Shown here: positions 44,953 through 52,994 of the stretch, piece by piece
How positions within the stretch are numbered: the first letter of the stretch is position 1
How the letters are laid out: each line of letters begins with the position of its first letter
DNA from: Salegentibacter sediminis
Lineage (GTDB): Bacteria; Bacteroidota; Bacteroidia; Flavobacteriales; Flavobacteriaceae
Length of the DNA stretch: 64,000 nucleotides
NCBI RefSeq assembly: GCF_002078605.1
Contig: NZ_MSJR01000001.1
Span: forward strand, 620,001 to 684,000
Reading direction: 5' to 3'
Position numbers and translations under genes: made by a program
Notes under the pieces: generated by a model
The model's database searches: none
What the model was told of the DNA's origin: nothing
What the model saw: the letters and a program-made list of their open reading frames with translations, nothing else

Positions 44953-45252
44953 ATGCATATCAATATACAGTTTGTGAAGATCAAAAACAGCGAAGCTTTA
45001 GCTGAATTTATCAACCAACAACTCGAAAAATTACAGAATAAGTATGAATGGCTTATCCGGGCTGAGGTTTTCATCAAATGGGAAAGTCAGGCAATTGGAA
45101 GGGATAAGATCTGCGAAATAGAACTCAGTGCTCCGGGGCCAAGAATTTATGCTGAAGCCAGGGCAGAGAATTTTGAATTAGCCGTGAAAAATACTGTTGC
45201 AGAACTTGAACAACAACTTAAAAAGCGAAAAGCAGTTTTTCAGAATTATTAA
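44953..45252 (+). CDS. Ribosome hibernation-promoting factor, short HPF/RaiA family
   Basis: A 99-residue protein with the beta-alpha-beta-beta-beta-alpha pattern of HPF/YfiA proteins (MHINIQFVKIKNSEALAEFINQQLEKL, then strands, then a basic C-terminal helix ELEQQLKKRK). These proteins sit in the 30S decoding channel and inactivate ribosomes when growth stops. The length is that of the short form without the dimerising tail. Sequence divergence from classical HPF is considerable, so the call rests on overall pattern. It is monocistronic, with a Crp/Fnr-type promoter and a strong terminator. Confidence 0.8.
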   Translation: MHINIQFVKIKNSEALAEFINQQLEKLQNKYEWLIRAEVFIKWESQAIGRDKICEIELSAPGPRIYAEARAENFELAVKNTVAELEQQLKKRKAVFQNY

Positions 45253-45274
45253 TTAGTTTAGGTGTTAATTTTTG

Positions 45275-45300
45275 ACCCGGCGCGAGCCGGGTTTTTTCTT
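45275..45300 (+). terminator. Terminator of the HPF-like gene
   Basis: ACCCGGC (45275-45281) pairs with GCCGGGT (45286-45292) around a GCGA tetraloop, then TTTTTCTT. A textbook terminator. Confidence 0.9.
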
Positions 45301-45309
45301 TTCCAAAAT

Positions 45310-45807
45310 TTAAAACAAAAGATCACGGTATTCCCATACCTTATAAATAAACAGGAATAAAAAGCCTATGGCAACAAGAAATTCCATAAATGTTGAGGCC
45401 AGTAAGCCTACAAAAGAACCAAAAGCCGCCCGAACCGCCGCTCTTGAATCGCTTTTATTGATGATCTCTCCAATAAAAGCTCCCACAAAAGCCCCTATGA
45501 TAATACCAAAAGGAATGGGAGTAAAAATACCTATTACCAGGCCAATAGTTGCGCCCCACATGCCGGTCTTACTTCCTCCATACCTTTTTGTGCCAATAGC
45601 AGGGATCACCAATTGAAGCACATAAATTAGCATGGCTATGGCTAAAGTAATCCCCAAAAATAAATAGTTAACAGGCACCGAAGGAGCGAGATACAAAAAT
45701 AATAAACCTATCCAGCTAACCTGAACTCCCGGCAATACCGGAAGAAAACTACCCAGAATTCCGGTTATGATTAAAATACCGCCGAGAATTATAAAGAGTA
45801 AATCCAT
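45310..45807 (-). CDS. DUF456 membrane protein
   Basis: A 165-residue integral membrane protein with four to five helices, rich in Gly, Ile and Leu, matching DUF456. It has LGSFLPVLPGVQVSWIGLL at the start, a KRYGGSKTGMWGATIGLVIG loop, and GAFVGAFIGEII, resembling glycine-zipper repeats. Function is unknown. It is monocistronic on the minus strand, convergent with the HPF-like gene. Its upstream region has no Crp/Fnr-type site that I can see. Confidence 0.85.
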   Translation of the reverse strand: MDLLFIILGGILIITGILGSFLPVLPGVQVSWIGLLFLYLAPSVPVNYLFLGITLAIAMLIYVLQLVIPAIGTKRYGGSKTGMWGATIGLVIGIFTPIPFGIIIGAFVGAFIGEIINKSDSRAAVRAAFGSFVGLLASTFMEFLVAIGFLFLFIYKVWEYRDLLF

Positions 45808-45869
45808 AGTGCGTATGCTATTTTTAAGGGAAGTTACGAATTAAAAGAAATTTCCCTGAAAATATTTTT

Positions 45870-45903
45870 AACTAAAACATTAGGTGCAACTAAATAATTA
45901 GTT
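45870..45903 (+). promoter_or_regulatory. Two tandem dyads, candidate BlaI-family operators
   Basis: AACTAA-AACA-TTAGGT (45870-45885) and AACTAA-ATAA-TTAGTT (45888-45903) are two 16-bp near-palindromes with an 18-bp period, 70-105 bp before the BlaI start. The second is a perfect 6-bp dyad. BlaI/MecI repressors bind such paired dyads next to their own genes, but the motif differs from the TACA-TGTA type of Gram-positive BlaI. Confidence 0.5.
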
Positions 45904-45975
45904 TATATTAGCAGGCATAGAGGATAAAATGAATAAATAGATTTCTGCCTTCGCGGAAATAACAAAGCAACTACT

Positions 45976-46338
45976 ATGAAACAACTAACCAAAGCAGAAG
46001 AAGAGATCATGCAGATCCTCTGGAAACTGGAAAAGGCCAATGTCGCTTCTATCATAGAAGAAATGCCCGAGCCTAAGCCAGCATATAACACGGTTTCTAC
46101 TATTGTGCGAATCCTGGAAGACAAAGGTTTTGTAGACCACGAGAAGAAGGGAAAAGGCTATTTGTATTTTCCGCTGCTTGAGCGGGAAACCTATAGCAAC
46201 CAGAGCATTAATAAACTAATGAACTCTTATTTTAATGGGTCTTTTAAAAGTATGCTTTCGTTTTTTATGAAAAATAATGATATGACTACCAAAGACCTAG
46301 AGGCAATTTTAAAAGAAATCGATAAAAAAGAGGAATAA
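45976..46338 (+). CDS. BlaI/MecI/CopY-family transcriptional repressor
   Basis: A 120-residue winged-helix repressor. The N-terminal DNA-binding domain reads LTKAEEEIMQILWKLEKANVASIIEEM and has KPAYNTVSTIVRILEDKGFV as recognition helix and wing. The C-terminal helices dimerise. In the classical system the M56 protein cleaves or triggers cleavage of the repressor on sensing a cell-wall signal. It overlaps the M56 gene by one base (TAATG), so the two are translationally coupled. No beta-lactamase gene is near. Confidence 0.93.
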   Translation: MKQLTKAEEEIMQILWKLEKANVASIIEEMPEPKPAYNTVSTIVRILEDKGFVDHEKKGKGYLYFPLLERETYSNQSINKLMNSYFNGSFKSMLSFFMKNNDMTTKDLEAILKEIDKKEE

Positions 46339-47879
46339 TGGCACATTATATCTTACAGGTAATATTATTTCAGTTAGTCTTTCTGCTGGTCTATGAGTTT
46401 TTGTTGAAAAAAGAAACATTTTTCCTTGCCAACCGTTGGTATCTATTACTTACTCCGGTCTTTTCACTTCTCCTGCCTTTGCTGAAAATTGAAGCTTTAG
46501 CCGGCCTTTTTCCCGAGGAATCCACAGCGGTTTGGTCTAATATTCTGTTGCCTGAAGTTTTTCTGGGAGGGACAGCCCAAAATGTTCAGAATTTACCTGA
46601 AGTAATTATAAACCAGCAACAGTATTTTCAGATCAACTGGTGGTTGATGGTATATTTTGGCGGTGCTTTGCTGAGTATTCTTCTGTTTTTTAAGAAGTAT
46701 CAAAGTCTAAACCGACTCTTTAGCTTCAGCAGAATTTCAGAAGAAAAAGAGTTCAGGATTATTGAAGTCCCAAACTCAAAAATTGCCTGTACATTTTATA
46801 AAACGATTTTCCTGGGCGACCGACTTTCCGAAGAAGAAAAACAACAGATCCTCTCGCACGAATTGGTGCATGTAAGACAAAAACACAGCCTGGACCTGGT
46901 TTTTTTCGAGCTACTAAAGATCATTTTCTGGTTTAATCCCCTGGTTTATATTTTCCAGCATAGGATTGCTGTCTTGCACGAGTTCATCGCCGATGCGAGC
47001 GTGGTTAAAACCACTAAAAAACGCAATTATTATGAGCAGTTGCTCAACACTGCCTTCAATACCCGTAATATTTCATTTATCAATCAATTTTTCAATCATT
47101 CATTAATCAAAAAACGAATACTTATGTTACAAAAATCAAGATCAAAATCAATCGCAAAATTTAAGTTTCTCGTCATCGTACCGCTCCTGCTTATAATGCT
47201 CACTTATGTGGCGTGTTCGCAGGATAAAGCTTCTGATGAACTTCAAACCCAAAATTTAGAAAATGAAAATCTTACTATTCAGGTTGAGAATCTAAGTGAT
47301 TTTACGCCGGGAGAAAAAGAAGAGCTTTCAGAAGTTATGAAAGTAATGAATTCCACTTCAGATTATAAAGAGGTAAGAATGACCGATGGTAAAAAAACTA
47401 TCATTTATTCTGTGAATACCCCTGATGGCACACCTTCAATTACGGTTGAGAATAATGGCGAAAAGGAACCGTATATCAGGGGAAAAGAGGTTGCAATGGA
47501 TAAGGATCAGAAAAGTAGTGAAGTACCCTTCGCTGTAATCGATGAGGTGCCGGTTTTCCCAGGCTGTGAAGACCTGGAAAGCCTGGAATTAAGAAAACAT
47601 TGTATGAGTTCTGGAATTACTGATTTTGTTAGCTCAAATTTTAATGTTAAGGAAATGCGGCAATATGCCGAGCAAGGTATCAACCGGGTAATCGTTCAGT
47701 TTAAAATCGATGCTACAGGCCAGGTAGTGAATGCCAAAGCCCGTGCAAGCAGTCCGGAACTTGAAGCAGAGGCCATTCGCGTGGTAAACGCTTTACCTAA
47801 AATGGAACCCGGAAAACAGAGAGGTAAGGAAGTTGGAGTGATGTACTCCCTTCCAATAGTTTTTCAGGGAGGGGAATAG
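46338..47879 (+). CDS. M56 (BlaR1-like) metallopeptidase with C-terminal TonB domain
   Basis: A 513-residue membrane protein. Four membrane helices (about 1-20, 35-50, 100-115, 278-296) surround a cytosolic zinc protease with HELVH (His174, Glu175, His178) and a downstream FIADASV Glu/Asp region. The extracellular part lacks the penicillin-binding sensor of BlaR1. Instead it ends in a TonB C-terminal domain (about 395-513: PVFPGCED, C-x11-C, FKIDATGQVVNAKA, YSLPIVFQGG). Such fusions are common in Bacteroidota; the signal sensed is unknown. It is coupled to the BlaI gene. Confidence 0.9.
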   Translation: MAHYILQVILFQLVFLLVYEFLLKKETFFLANRWYLLLTPVFSLLLPLLKIEALAGLFPEESTAVWSNILLPEVFLGGTAQNVQNLPEVIINQQQYFQINWWLMVYFGGALLSILLFFKKYQSLNRLFSFSRISEEKEFRIIEVPNSKIACTFYKTIFLGDRLSEEEKQQILSHELVHVRQKHSLDLVFFELLKIIFWFNPLVYIFQHRIAVLHEFIADASVVKTTKKRNYYEQLLNTAFNTRNISFINQFFNHSLIKKRILMLQKSRSKSIAKFKFLVIVPLLLIMLTYVACSQDKASDELQTQNLENENLTIQVENLSDFTPGEKEELSEVMKVMNSTSDYKEVRMTDGKKTIIYSVNTPDGTPSITVENNGEKEPYIRGKEVAMDKDQKSSEVPFAVIDEVPVFPGCEDLESLELRKHCMSSGITDFVSSNFNVKEMRQYAEQGINRVIVQFKIDATGQVVNAKARASSPELEAEAIRVVNALPKMEPGKQRGKEVGVMYSLPIVFQGGE

Positions 47880-47905
47880 AACCTATAATTTCTAAAGCAA
47901 TAGTT

Positions 47906-47937
47906 GGCCTGTCCAAAAAAATATTTTGAGGCAGGCC
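47906..47937 (+). terminator. Terminator of the BlaI-M56 unit
   Basis: GGCCTG (47906-47911) pairs with CAGGCC (47932-47937), with further A-T pairing inside, followed by TTGTTATTTATT. It lies 27 bp past the M56 stop. Confidence 0.7.
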
Positions 47938-48258
47938 TTGTTATTTATTACTTCTTTTTCAGGCTCTTCCCGGATTTTTTAATTTGTATGTGCTTACCAG
48001 AATACCAGGAAAAAAGAGAGTGTTTCTGTTACTTTCCTTTGGATGATTTATAACCCCCCGGCCCGTTCTTCTTCAATGTGCTTAAGAATATCGATCTTAA
48101 CAAATAGCTTTGATCCTTAAAGATTTATGTCTTAAAAGAAATAAATTCCCGTGTTTTGGATGACTTTCGTTACTCCCTGAGAACCTCCTGTGGTCTATCT
48201 TTAATAGAGGGTTCTGTAAGCAGGATCTGCCATTGTGTTTAACTAAAATTATGGGGTC
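47938..48258. other. Gene-free interval before the T9SS protein gene
   Basis: No open frame with start and signal is found in these 320 bp. A dyad TTAAGA-N7-TCTTAA near 48090-48110 is the only clear structure. On the minus strand a 19-codon stretch ending at 48048 (LFVKIDILKHIEEERAGGL, preceded by a stop two codons earlier) looks protein-like and could be the tail of a lost gene; this is weak. Confidence 0.4.
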
Positions 48259-50319
48259 ATGAAAAAACTTTTACTTTTCTTATTAGGAATAATACCGGTT
48301 TTATTGTCCGGGTCAATATGGAGTCAGGAAACCGACTTTCCATATACAGAAGGCTTTGAAGACAGCTTCACTATACAAAATGAGAACTTTATTCCCAACT
48401 GGTCAGGGAACGAGGTAGATGGAATTAGAATTTTTCAGGAGGATTTTTTTACAAGAACAGGAGATTATTCATTAGGGCTTTGGCCGGTAGTGGAAGAGGG
48501 GGAAGATGAGGAAGAAGTAGAGATCTTTGCACAGGTTCGTCTCGATCTTAGTGGCCTGGAAAATGTTGCTGCCAATTTCTGGGTGGCTACCAGGGCAACA
48601 GGGGCTATGAAACACGTAAAGCTATTCATGCAGGTTTCCACAGATGGAGGACTTAGCTTTGGCTCCAGGATTTTAATGGGTTCGGATCACCGGGGGTTCA
48701 ATAATGTAGATTCTGAGTTCAAAGAATTTACTTATGCTTTGCATCCAGCCGCTTTTAATAACAGCAATGTGGTACTGCGATTTCTCACTAAAGCAGGAGC
48801 CCGTAAGGGAACAGCTGCAAAGGTTCTTATCGATGATGTGCTGATCTACGCCGCAGAGAGTGATATTTTTCCTCCTGTTGCTCTTGAGCCCAAACCCTTA
48901 AATATTGATGAGATACAAATAGAATTCAGTGAACCGGTAAACCACACTGCCCTGGATATATCAAATTATAGCCTGAATTCAATACCCGTTGAAGGATGGG
49001 TTGAAATTTCAGCAGAAGGGGATTTGGTTGTACTCCATCTAGCCAATCCTATTGGCATAGGTAAATATTATGAACTTGGAATAGCCAATGTCCAGGACCT
49101 CGCAGGCAATGTTATGCAAGCTATGACTTCAGATATCATTTACAACCCACTGCGGGAAGGCCTGGTAATAACCGAGATCATGTATGACGAACCTCCTAAA
49201 GAACAAAATGACGATCTTGAATTTATCGAGTTGTATAATGCCACCGATGAAGCAATAGAATTGGGCGGTTTGAGAATTAAAGGCGGGATCACCAGCGGCC
49301 GTTTACCCGAGTATACCCTGCAACCCGGAGCATACTGGGTAACAGCAAAAAATGCTGAAATCTTTACTGATTTCTTCGGTGTTCCAGCCTATGAATGGCA
49401 TGGGGCAAACTTAAGCAATGATGAACCGGAGACCATTTATATAATAAATACCGATCATCATTCTGATCTTAGGATTGATCTGGTTACCTATGGTATTGGA
49501 TCACCATGGCCCGAAGGTGCTGCGGGAGTTGGTTACTCTATGGAGCTTTGTGATGCCAGCCTGGATAATAACGATCCCGCCAATTGGAGTGATGCTACTA
49601 TGTATGCAGGCACTTATAAAGGATACGATATCTATGCTAGTCCGGGGAAAAGTTGCTGTACCTCAGAGATTCTTGTCGATGCAGGGCCAGATAAGATAGT
49701 TTATACCGGTTTACCTGATAAGTTTAGTTGCACTGAATTGTCTGTTATGGCATCCGGAGGAACACCTCCATATACCTACAGCTGGACATCCCTGCCTGAG
49801 TTTTCTGGATCTGAAGTAGAAGTATGTCCGGAGGTTACCACTACCTATACTGTAAGGGTAACAGATGCGCAGGGTTGCTCAGCCATCGATGAAGTTAGCG
49901 TTTTGGTATCGGATATTTCTGAAAAGAGGAAAATCGAACTGTGTTATAACGAAAAAACTCTTTCAGTTCCACCGGCTGCAGTTAAATCTTTCCTTGCTAA
50001 AGGAGCGCTACTAGGGGCCTGTGTGGATCTTTCAGGTACTACTAATTCCCAGGATGAAATTGTAAATATCAATATATATCCTAATCCATCTACCGGACCA
50101 GTAACTCTTGAATTTAAAACCCTCTTTGAAGGTAGAGCTTCTGCAGAGGTCTTTAATCTTTCAGGGAAAAGGATGGAAACTCTCTTTTTAGGGAATGTAT
50201 TGGCCGAAAAAAATTATAATTTTAAACTGGATGTTGGTAACTGGCCAAATGGATTTTATCTCTTTGTAGTGAAAACCGGGGGAACCACTATTTCCCGGCA
50301 ATTTATAGTTCGGAAATAA
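48259..50319 (+). CDS. Secreted lamin-tail-domain protein with T9SS sorting domain
   Basis: A 686-residue secreted protein. A signal peptide (about 1-24) is followed by a jellyroll-like region (about 30-205), an Ig-like segment, and a lamin-tail (LTD) domain (about 298-455; GLVITEIMYDEPP and NDDLEFIELYNAT). A SprB-like repeat (about 480-550; YTYSWTSLPEFSG, TYTVRVTDAQGCSA) leads to a C-terminal type A T9SS sorting domain (about 605-686; NIYPNPSTGPVTLEF, then FYLFVV). It should cross the outer membrane by the gliding-linked T9SS and be anchored or released. LTD domains often accompany secreted nucleases or adhesins, but no catalytic domain is visible. Confidence 0.88.
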   Translation: MKKLLLFLLGIIPVLLSGSIWSQETDFPYTEGFEDSFTIQNENFIPNWSGNEVDGIRIFQEDFFTRTGDYSLGLWPVVEEGEDEEEVEIFAQVRLDLSGLENVAANFWVATRATGAMKHVKLFMQVSTDGGLSFGSRILMGSDHRGFNNVDSEFKEFTYALHPAAFNNSNVVLRFLTKAGARKGTAAKVLIDDVLIYAAESDIFPPVALEPKPLNIDEIQIEFSEPVNHTALDISNYSLNSIPVEGWVEISAEGDLVVLHLANPIGIGKYYELGIANVQDLAGNVMQAMTSDIIYNPLREGLVITEIMYDEPPKEQNDDLEFIELYNATDEAIELGGLRIKGGITSGRLPEYTLQPGAYWVTAKNAEIFTDFFGVPAYEWHGANLSNDEPETIYIINTDHHSDLRIDLVTYGIGSPWPEGAAGVGYSMELCDASLDNNDPANWSDATMYAGTYKGYDIYASPGKSCCTSEILVDAGPDKIVYTGLPDKFSCTELSVMASGGTPPYTYSWTSLPEFSGSEVEVCPEVTTTYTVRVTDAQGCSAIDEVSVLVSDISEKRKIELCYNEKTLSVPPAAVKSFLAKGALLGACVDLSGTTNSQDEIVNINIYPNPSTGPVTLEFKTLFEGRASAEVFNLSGKRMETLFLGNVLAEKNYNFKLDVGNWPNGFYLFVVKTGGTTISRQFIVRK

Positions 50320-50330
50320 TATCTTTTCTG

Positions 50331-50365
50331 AATAAAGAGACCGGGATTATCCCGGTCTCTTTATT
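50331..50365 (+). terminator. Terminator of the T9SS protein gene
   Basis: A perfect 16-bp stem (50331-50346 with 50350-50365; core GAGACCGGGA/TCCCGGTCTC) and a 3-nt loop, A-rich before and T-rich after. It can act in both directions. Confidence 0.9.
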
Positions 50366-50570
50366 TTCCTGGAAAAATTTTCTCGCCCTCTCCTGTTTTT
50401 TGAAAAAATACAGGATCAATCTGTCACAGATTGCTGCAGGATATCTTAATTCAGGATAAGCCTTAAAATGGTTTCTTTATCTTTTCCTTTTCTGCAGCAG
50501 CAGTAAAAGTTTTTTGTCCTTTTAAGCAAGAGCAGCCGTTTGATAAGATAGAAGTTCCCTTCATTTTCCT

Positions 50571-50578
50571 TACTTTTG
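50571..50578 (+). promoter_or_regulatory. Candidate -7 element of the PxFxxC lipoprotein gene
   Basis: TACTTTTG matches TAnnTTTG, 26 bp before the ATG at 50604. A TTTG at 50539-50542 is too far (28 bp) for the usual -33 spacing. Confidence 0.4.
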
Positions 50579-50603
50579 TCTAAAGTCTAAGCGCAGTTTG
50601 CTA

Positions 50604-51077
50604 ATGAAAAGAACTTTACTCCTGCTTTTACCTATTTTCTTGTTTGCCTGTAATTTCGAGACCAAGAAGATATCTTCGGAAGAGGTGCTGGAAGTCGAAT
50701 CCCAAAGCCTTAACTGGAAGGAAGTAGACGAATATCCCGCCTTTGAAGACTGCCAGAATGAAACGGAGCTCACCGCAGCACGAGACTGTTTTGAGCGGGA
50801 AGTCGCCGAAAGTGTCTATGCTTACCTGGCTAAACAACAACCTGTGGTGACCGAAGCTATTAACGATACTTTATTGTTGTATTTAGAAATAAGTAAGGAA
50901 GGCCGGCCCAGGATCGATTCGGTGGAGATCGATTCTACCACCATAAACCAGTTACCGGAAATCAGAACCTGGCTCACTCAAAGCATCGATTCCCTGCCAA
51001 AAATTTATCCCGCCAGCAAACGAGGCATCCCTGTTTCTACGGTGTTTAAAATGCCCATCCTAATTAAGGCGGAATAA
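50604..51077 (+). CDS. Lipoprotein with a TonB-C-like Cys module
   Basis: A 157-residue exported lipoprotein; the lipobox LFAC gives the lipidated Cys at about residue 16. It contains YPAFEDCQN followed eleven residues later by a second Cys (ARDC). This is the same P-x-F-x-x-C ... C-x11-C arrangement as the C-terminal domain of the M56 protein 3 kb upstream. The C-terminal strands (LLLYLEISKEGRPRIDSVEID) also fit a TonB-C-like fold. It has no anchor helix and no proline-rich spacer, so it is not a normal TonB. Function unknown. The ATG at 50604 was preferred over a TTG two codons upstream. Confidence 0.7.
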   Translation: MKRTLLLLLPIFLFACNFETKKISSEEVLEVESQSLNWKEVDEYPAFEDCQNETELTAARDCFEREVAESVYAYLAKQQPVVTEAINDTLLLYLEISKEGRPRIDSVEIDSTTINQLPEIRTWLTQSIDSLPKIYPASKRGIPVSTVFKMPILIKAE

Positions 51078-51081
51078 ACTT

Positions 51082-51333
51082 TTATACTCCCAGCATCATT
51101 TCGTCGAAATCAGTAACCTGCTTATCCTTATAATCATTCAGCAGATTGCAAATGAGATTCCCTATGGCATCATGGCGTTCCTGAGCCTTAGTCATAAACT
51201 GGATTTTACTCCAACCTCTAATATCACAAATCATCATTCCTTTGGCGTCCCTAATGGTTTGTGCCGAGTCTTCATAGTGTACCGGGAAATCTATTGTAGA
51301 TATTGCCAGTAATGTTTTCTCAATACTTGTCAT
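51082..51333 (-). CDS. Small cytosolic protein of unknown function
   Basis: An 83-residue protein without signal peptide or membrane helix. It is mixed alpha/beta, with an N-terminal helix (MTSIEKTLLAISTI), a central GMMICDIRGWSKIQFM segment and a C-terminal acidic helix. I do not recognise a family. It is convergent with the lipoprotein gene (4 bp gap) and has its own 100-bp upstream interval. The low conservation signal and small size make this the least certain of the intact genes here. Confidence 0.55.
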   Translation of the reverse strand: MTSIEKTLLAISTIDFPVHYEDSAQTIRDAKGMMICDIRGWSKIQFMTKAQERHDAIGNLICNLLNDYKDKQVTDFDEMMLGV

Positions 51334-51437
51334 AACTTATTTTCGGCAAAAATAATTCCTTTATGAGCATTAAGCTGTTACCTCAATATTAAAGAAGATT
51401 GAAGCAGTATTAAAGTATGGTTAATTAAGTTATTCTC

Positions 51438-51728
51438 TTATTGCTCAAAACAATTTCCAATCACCACATTCCATTGGCGAATCTCCGATTTTGCAATGAG
51501 GCCGTTTTGAACATACGGATCTTGTCTGGCAAATTCAGCAACCTCTTTTTCCGATTCCGTTTTAAAGACCAATATGGCTTCATCGGTCGGATCGGCTAAA
51601 GCTCCACCGAGTACCAGCAACCCACGATCGGCATAGTCTTTTGCCAGTTTAAGATGTTCCTCCCTGTATTTTCCCCGCTCTTCCATATAGGTTGGGATGA
51701 GACTGTACTTTAAAATAAAATAGTTCAT
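51438..51728 (-). CDS. YciI-like protein
   Basis: A 96-residue protein of the YciI/YCII fold, a ferredoxin-like alpha/beta barrel that often dimerises. The conserved RGKYREEHLKLAKDYADRGLLVLGGALADPTDEAILVF includes the His and Asp of the putative active site, and DPYVQNGL follows. Most homologues lack a known reaction; some dehalogenate or act as muconolactone-isomerase-like enzymes. It is followed by a glycosyltransferase gene further along the strand. Confidence 0.88.
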   Translation of the reverse strand: MNYFILKYSLIPTYMEERGKYREEHLKLAKDYADRGLLVLGGALADPTDEAILVFKTESEKEVAEFARQDPYVQNGLIAKSEIRQWNVVIGNCFEQ

Positions 51729-51781
51729 AATTCTAATTTTTAAATTCCTACTTCTAAGCTCGTACTTTCAATTTCACACCT

Positions 51782-52915
51782 CTAATTTCTAAATTTCCTT
51801 CCTTTCCATTCATAACCCGAAACAAGTGATTTTAAAGCCACATAAGTCGAGAAAAATGGATAGGCCAGGCTACTCCAGAAATAACTACGCAATACTGCCT
51901 CGCGTTGAAAAAACCTTGCTGAAAGATATAGAAGTCCGAAATCAAAATTAAATTTCAAAAGAAAGATGATTAATATAGGATAATAAGGCCAAATCTCCAT
52001 CAAGGCCAAAACTGCTCCCAATACGAGTCCGACATTCATTAATAACACAATGGCTCCCGTAAATTTAGAGAACAAACTTTTATATGCCGGAGCCTTAGCT
52101 GCCCAGCGAATGCGTTGTGAGATCAAGGCGTGTAAATTCTTTTGCGGCCGGGTCTTTACAATAGCATCCCGACTTTTTAAATAAGCTACTTTATATTTTT
52201 CCTGCTGAAATTTCTGAAGCAAAAACACATCATCTCCGCTTGCTATTGCATCATTACCACTAAACCCAGCTACTTTAAGAAACGCTTCTTTGCGGTAGCA
52301 TAAATTTGCCCCGTTGCACATAAAAGCCTGCTGGATTCCAAAAGCTCCTGCGCCCGCTGCCTGCAAACTTAAAACATCCAATTCTTCAAAGATCTGAAAA
52401 GACTTTGTAGTTTTCCCCCCTTGGGGAGAGAGGGATACCGGGCCGGCAATTAATGAAAGTTTTGTTTTAGAAATAAAATCATTAAAAGTCTTTAGCCAGA
52501 GTTTTGGTGCCCTGCAATCGGCATCGGTGGTGAGGATATAATCAAATTTAGCTTTCTCAATTGCCGTTGTGATGGCATCTTTTTTTGGAGAATTCGACCA
52601 ACGTTCATTTTCCAGGATTTTAATGCTGAAGTGGGGGTGTTTTTCCTGAAATTCCTTACAAATTTTTACCGAATTATCTACTGAGGCATCGTTCACCAGC
52701 AAAACTTCAAATTTATCTTTGGAATATTGGATTTCGGCTAGTGAGTTTAATAAAACCGGTAAATTTTTGGCTTCATTTCTAAAGGGGATGATAATCGAAA
52801 ACCCGGTTTGTGCAGGAGAGAAGTCGGCGGAGAATTCAGGGATTTGTCGCCAGCCGTAGATCAGGGAGATCATTAGGATGAGGTAGGCGATACTTATAAA
52901 GATGAAAATTATCAT
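51782..52915 (-). CDS. Membrane glycosyltransferase, family GT2
   Basis: A 377-residue GT2 enzyme. An N-terminal membrane helix (about 2-20) is followed by FSIIIPFRNEAKNL, LVNDASVD, TTDADCRAP (metal-binding DAD), and ISQRIRWAAK (the QxxRW motif). Helices at about 290-345 form a membrane platform. It probably makes a surface or lipid-linked glycan. A segment SLSPQGGKTT near residue 165 is encoded by a C/G-rich palindromic stretch (see 52412-52434) and looks like an insertion in a loop. It resembles the GT2 at 5024-6127 in overall plan. Confidence 0.88.
   Translation of the reverse strand: MIIFIFISIAYLILMISLIYGWRQIPEFSADFSPAQTGFSIIIPFRNEAKNLPVLLNSLAEIQYSKDKFEVLLVNDASVDNSVKICKEFQEKHPHFSIKILENERWSNSPKKDAITTAIEKAKFDYILTTDADCRAPKLWLKTFNDFISKTKLSLIAGPVSLSPQGGKTTKSFQIFEELDVLSLQAAGAGAFGIQQAFMCNGANLCYRKEAFLKVAGFSGNDAIASGDDVFLLQKFQQEKYKVAYLKSRDAIVKTRPQKNLHALISQRIRWAAKAPAYKSLFSKFTGAIVLLMNVGLVLGAVLALMEIWPYYPILIIFLLKFNFDFGLLYLSARFFQREAVLRSYFWSSLAYPFFSTYVALKSLVSGYEWKGRKFRN
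52412..52434. repeat. C/G-rich dyad inside the GT2 gene
   Basis: TTTCCCCCCTTGGGGAGAGA has the CCCC...GGGG arrangement of intergenic repeats common in Flavobacteriaceae, such as the one at 55979-56016. It lies in frame in the glycosyltransferase gene and encodes the Leu-Ser-Pro-Gln-Gly-Gly-Lys part of a loop. Confidence 0.45.
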
Positions 52916-52936
52916 TGGGCTTTAGAATTCCTTAGC

Positions 52937-52969
52937 TTTGCCTGGCTGCCCGAAATTACGTAATTTTTG
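52937..52969 (+). promoter_or_regulatory. Candidate promoter of ruvC
   Basis: TTTG (52937-52940), a 20-bp spacer, and TAATTTTTG (52961-52969), the Bacteroidota -33/-7 pair with one extra T. Predicted start is about 20 bp before the TTG start codon of ruvC, supporting that codon. Confidence 0.5.
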
Positions 52970-52994
52970 ACGGCTTTAAACCCCAACTGCGATT

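Noticed and set aside
48048-48110. Protein-like minus-strand tail before a stop codon
   Set aside because: Limited upstream by another stop after about 20 codons; too short to call a pseudogene without a homologue.
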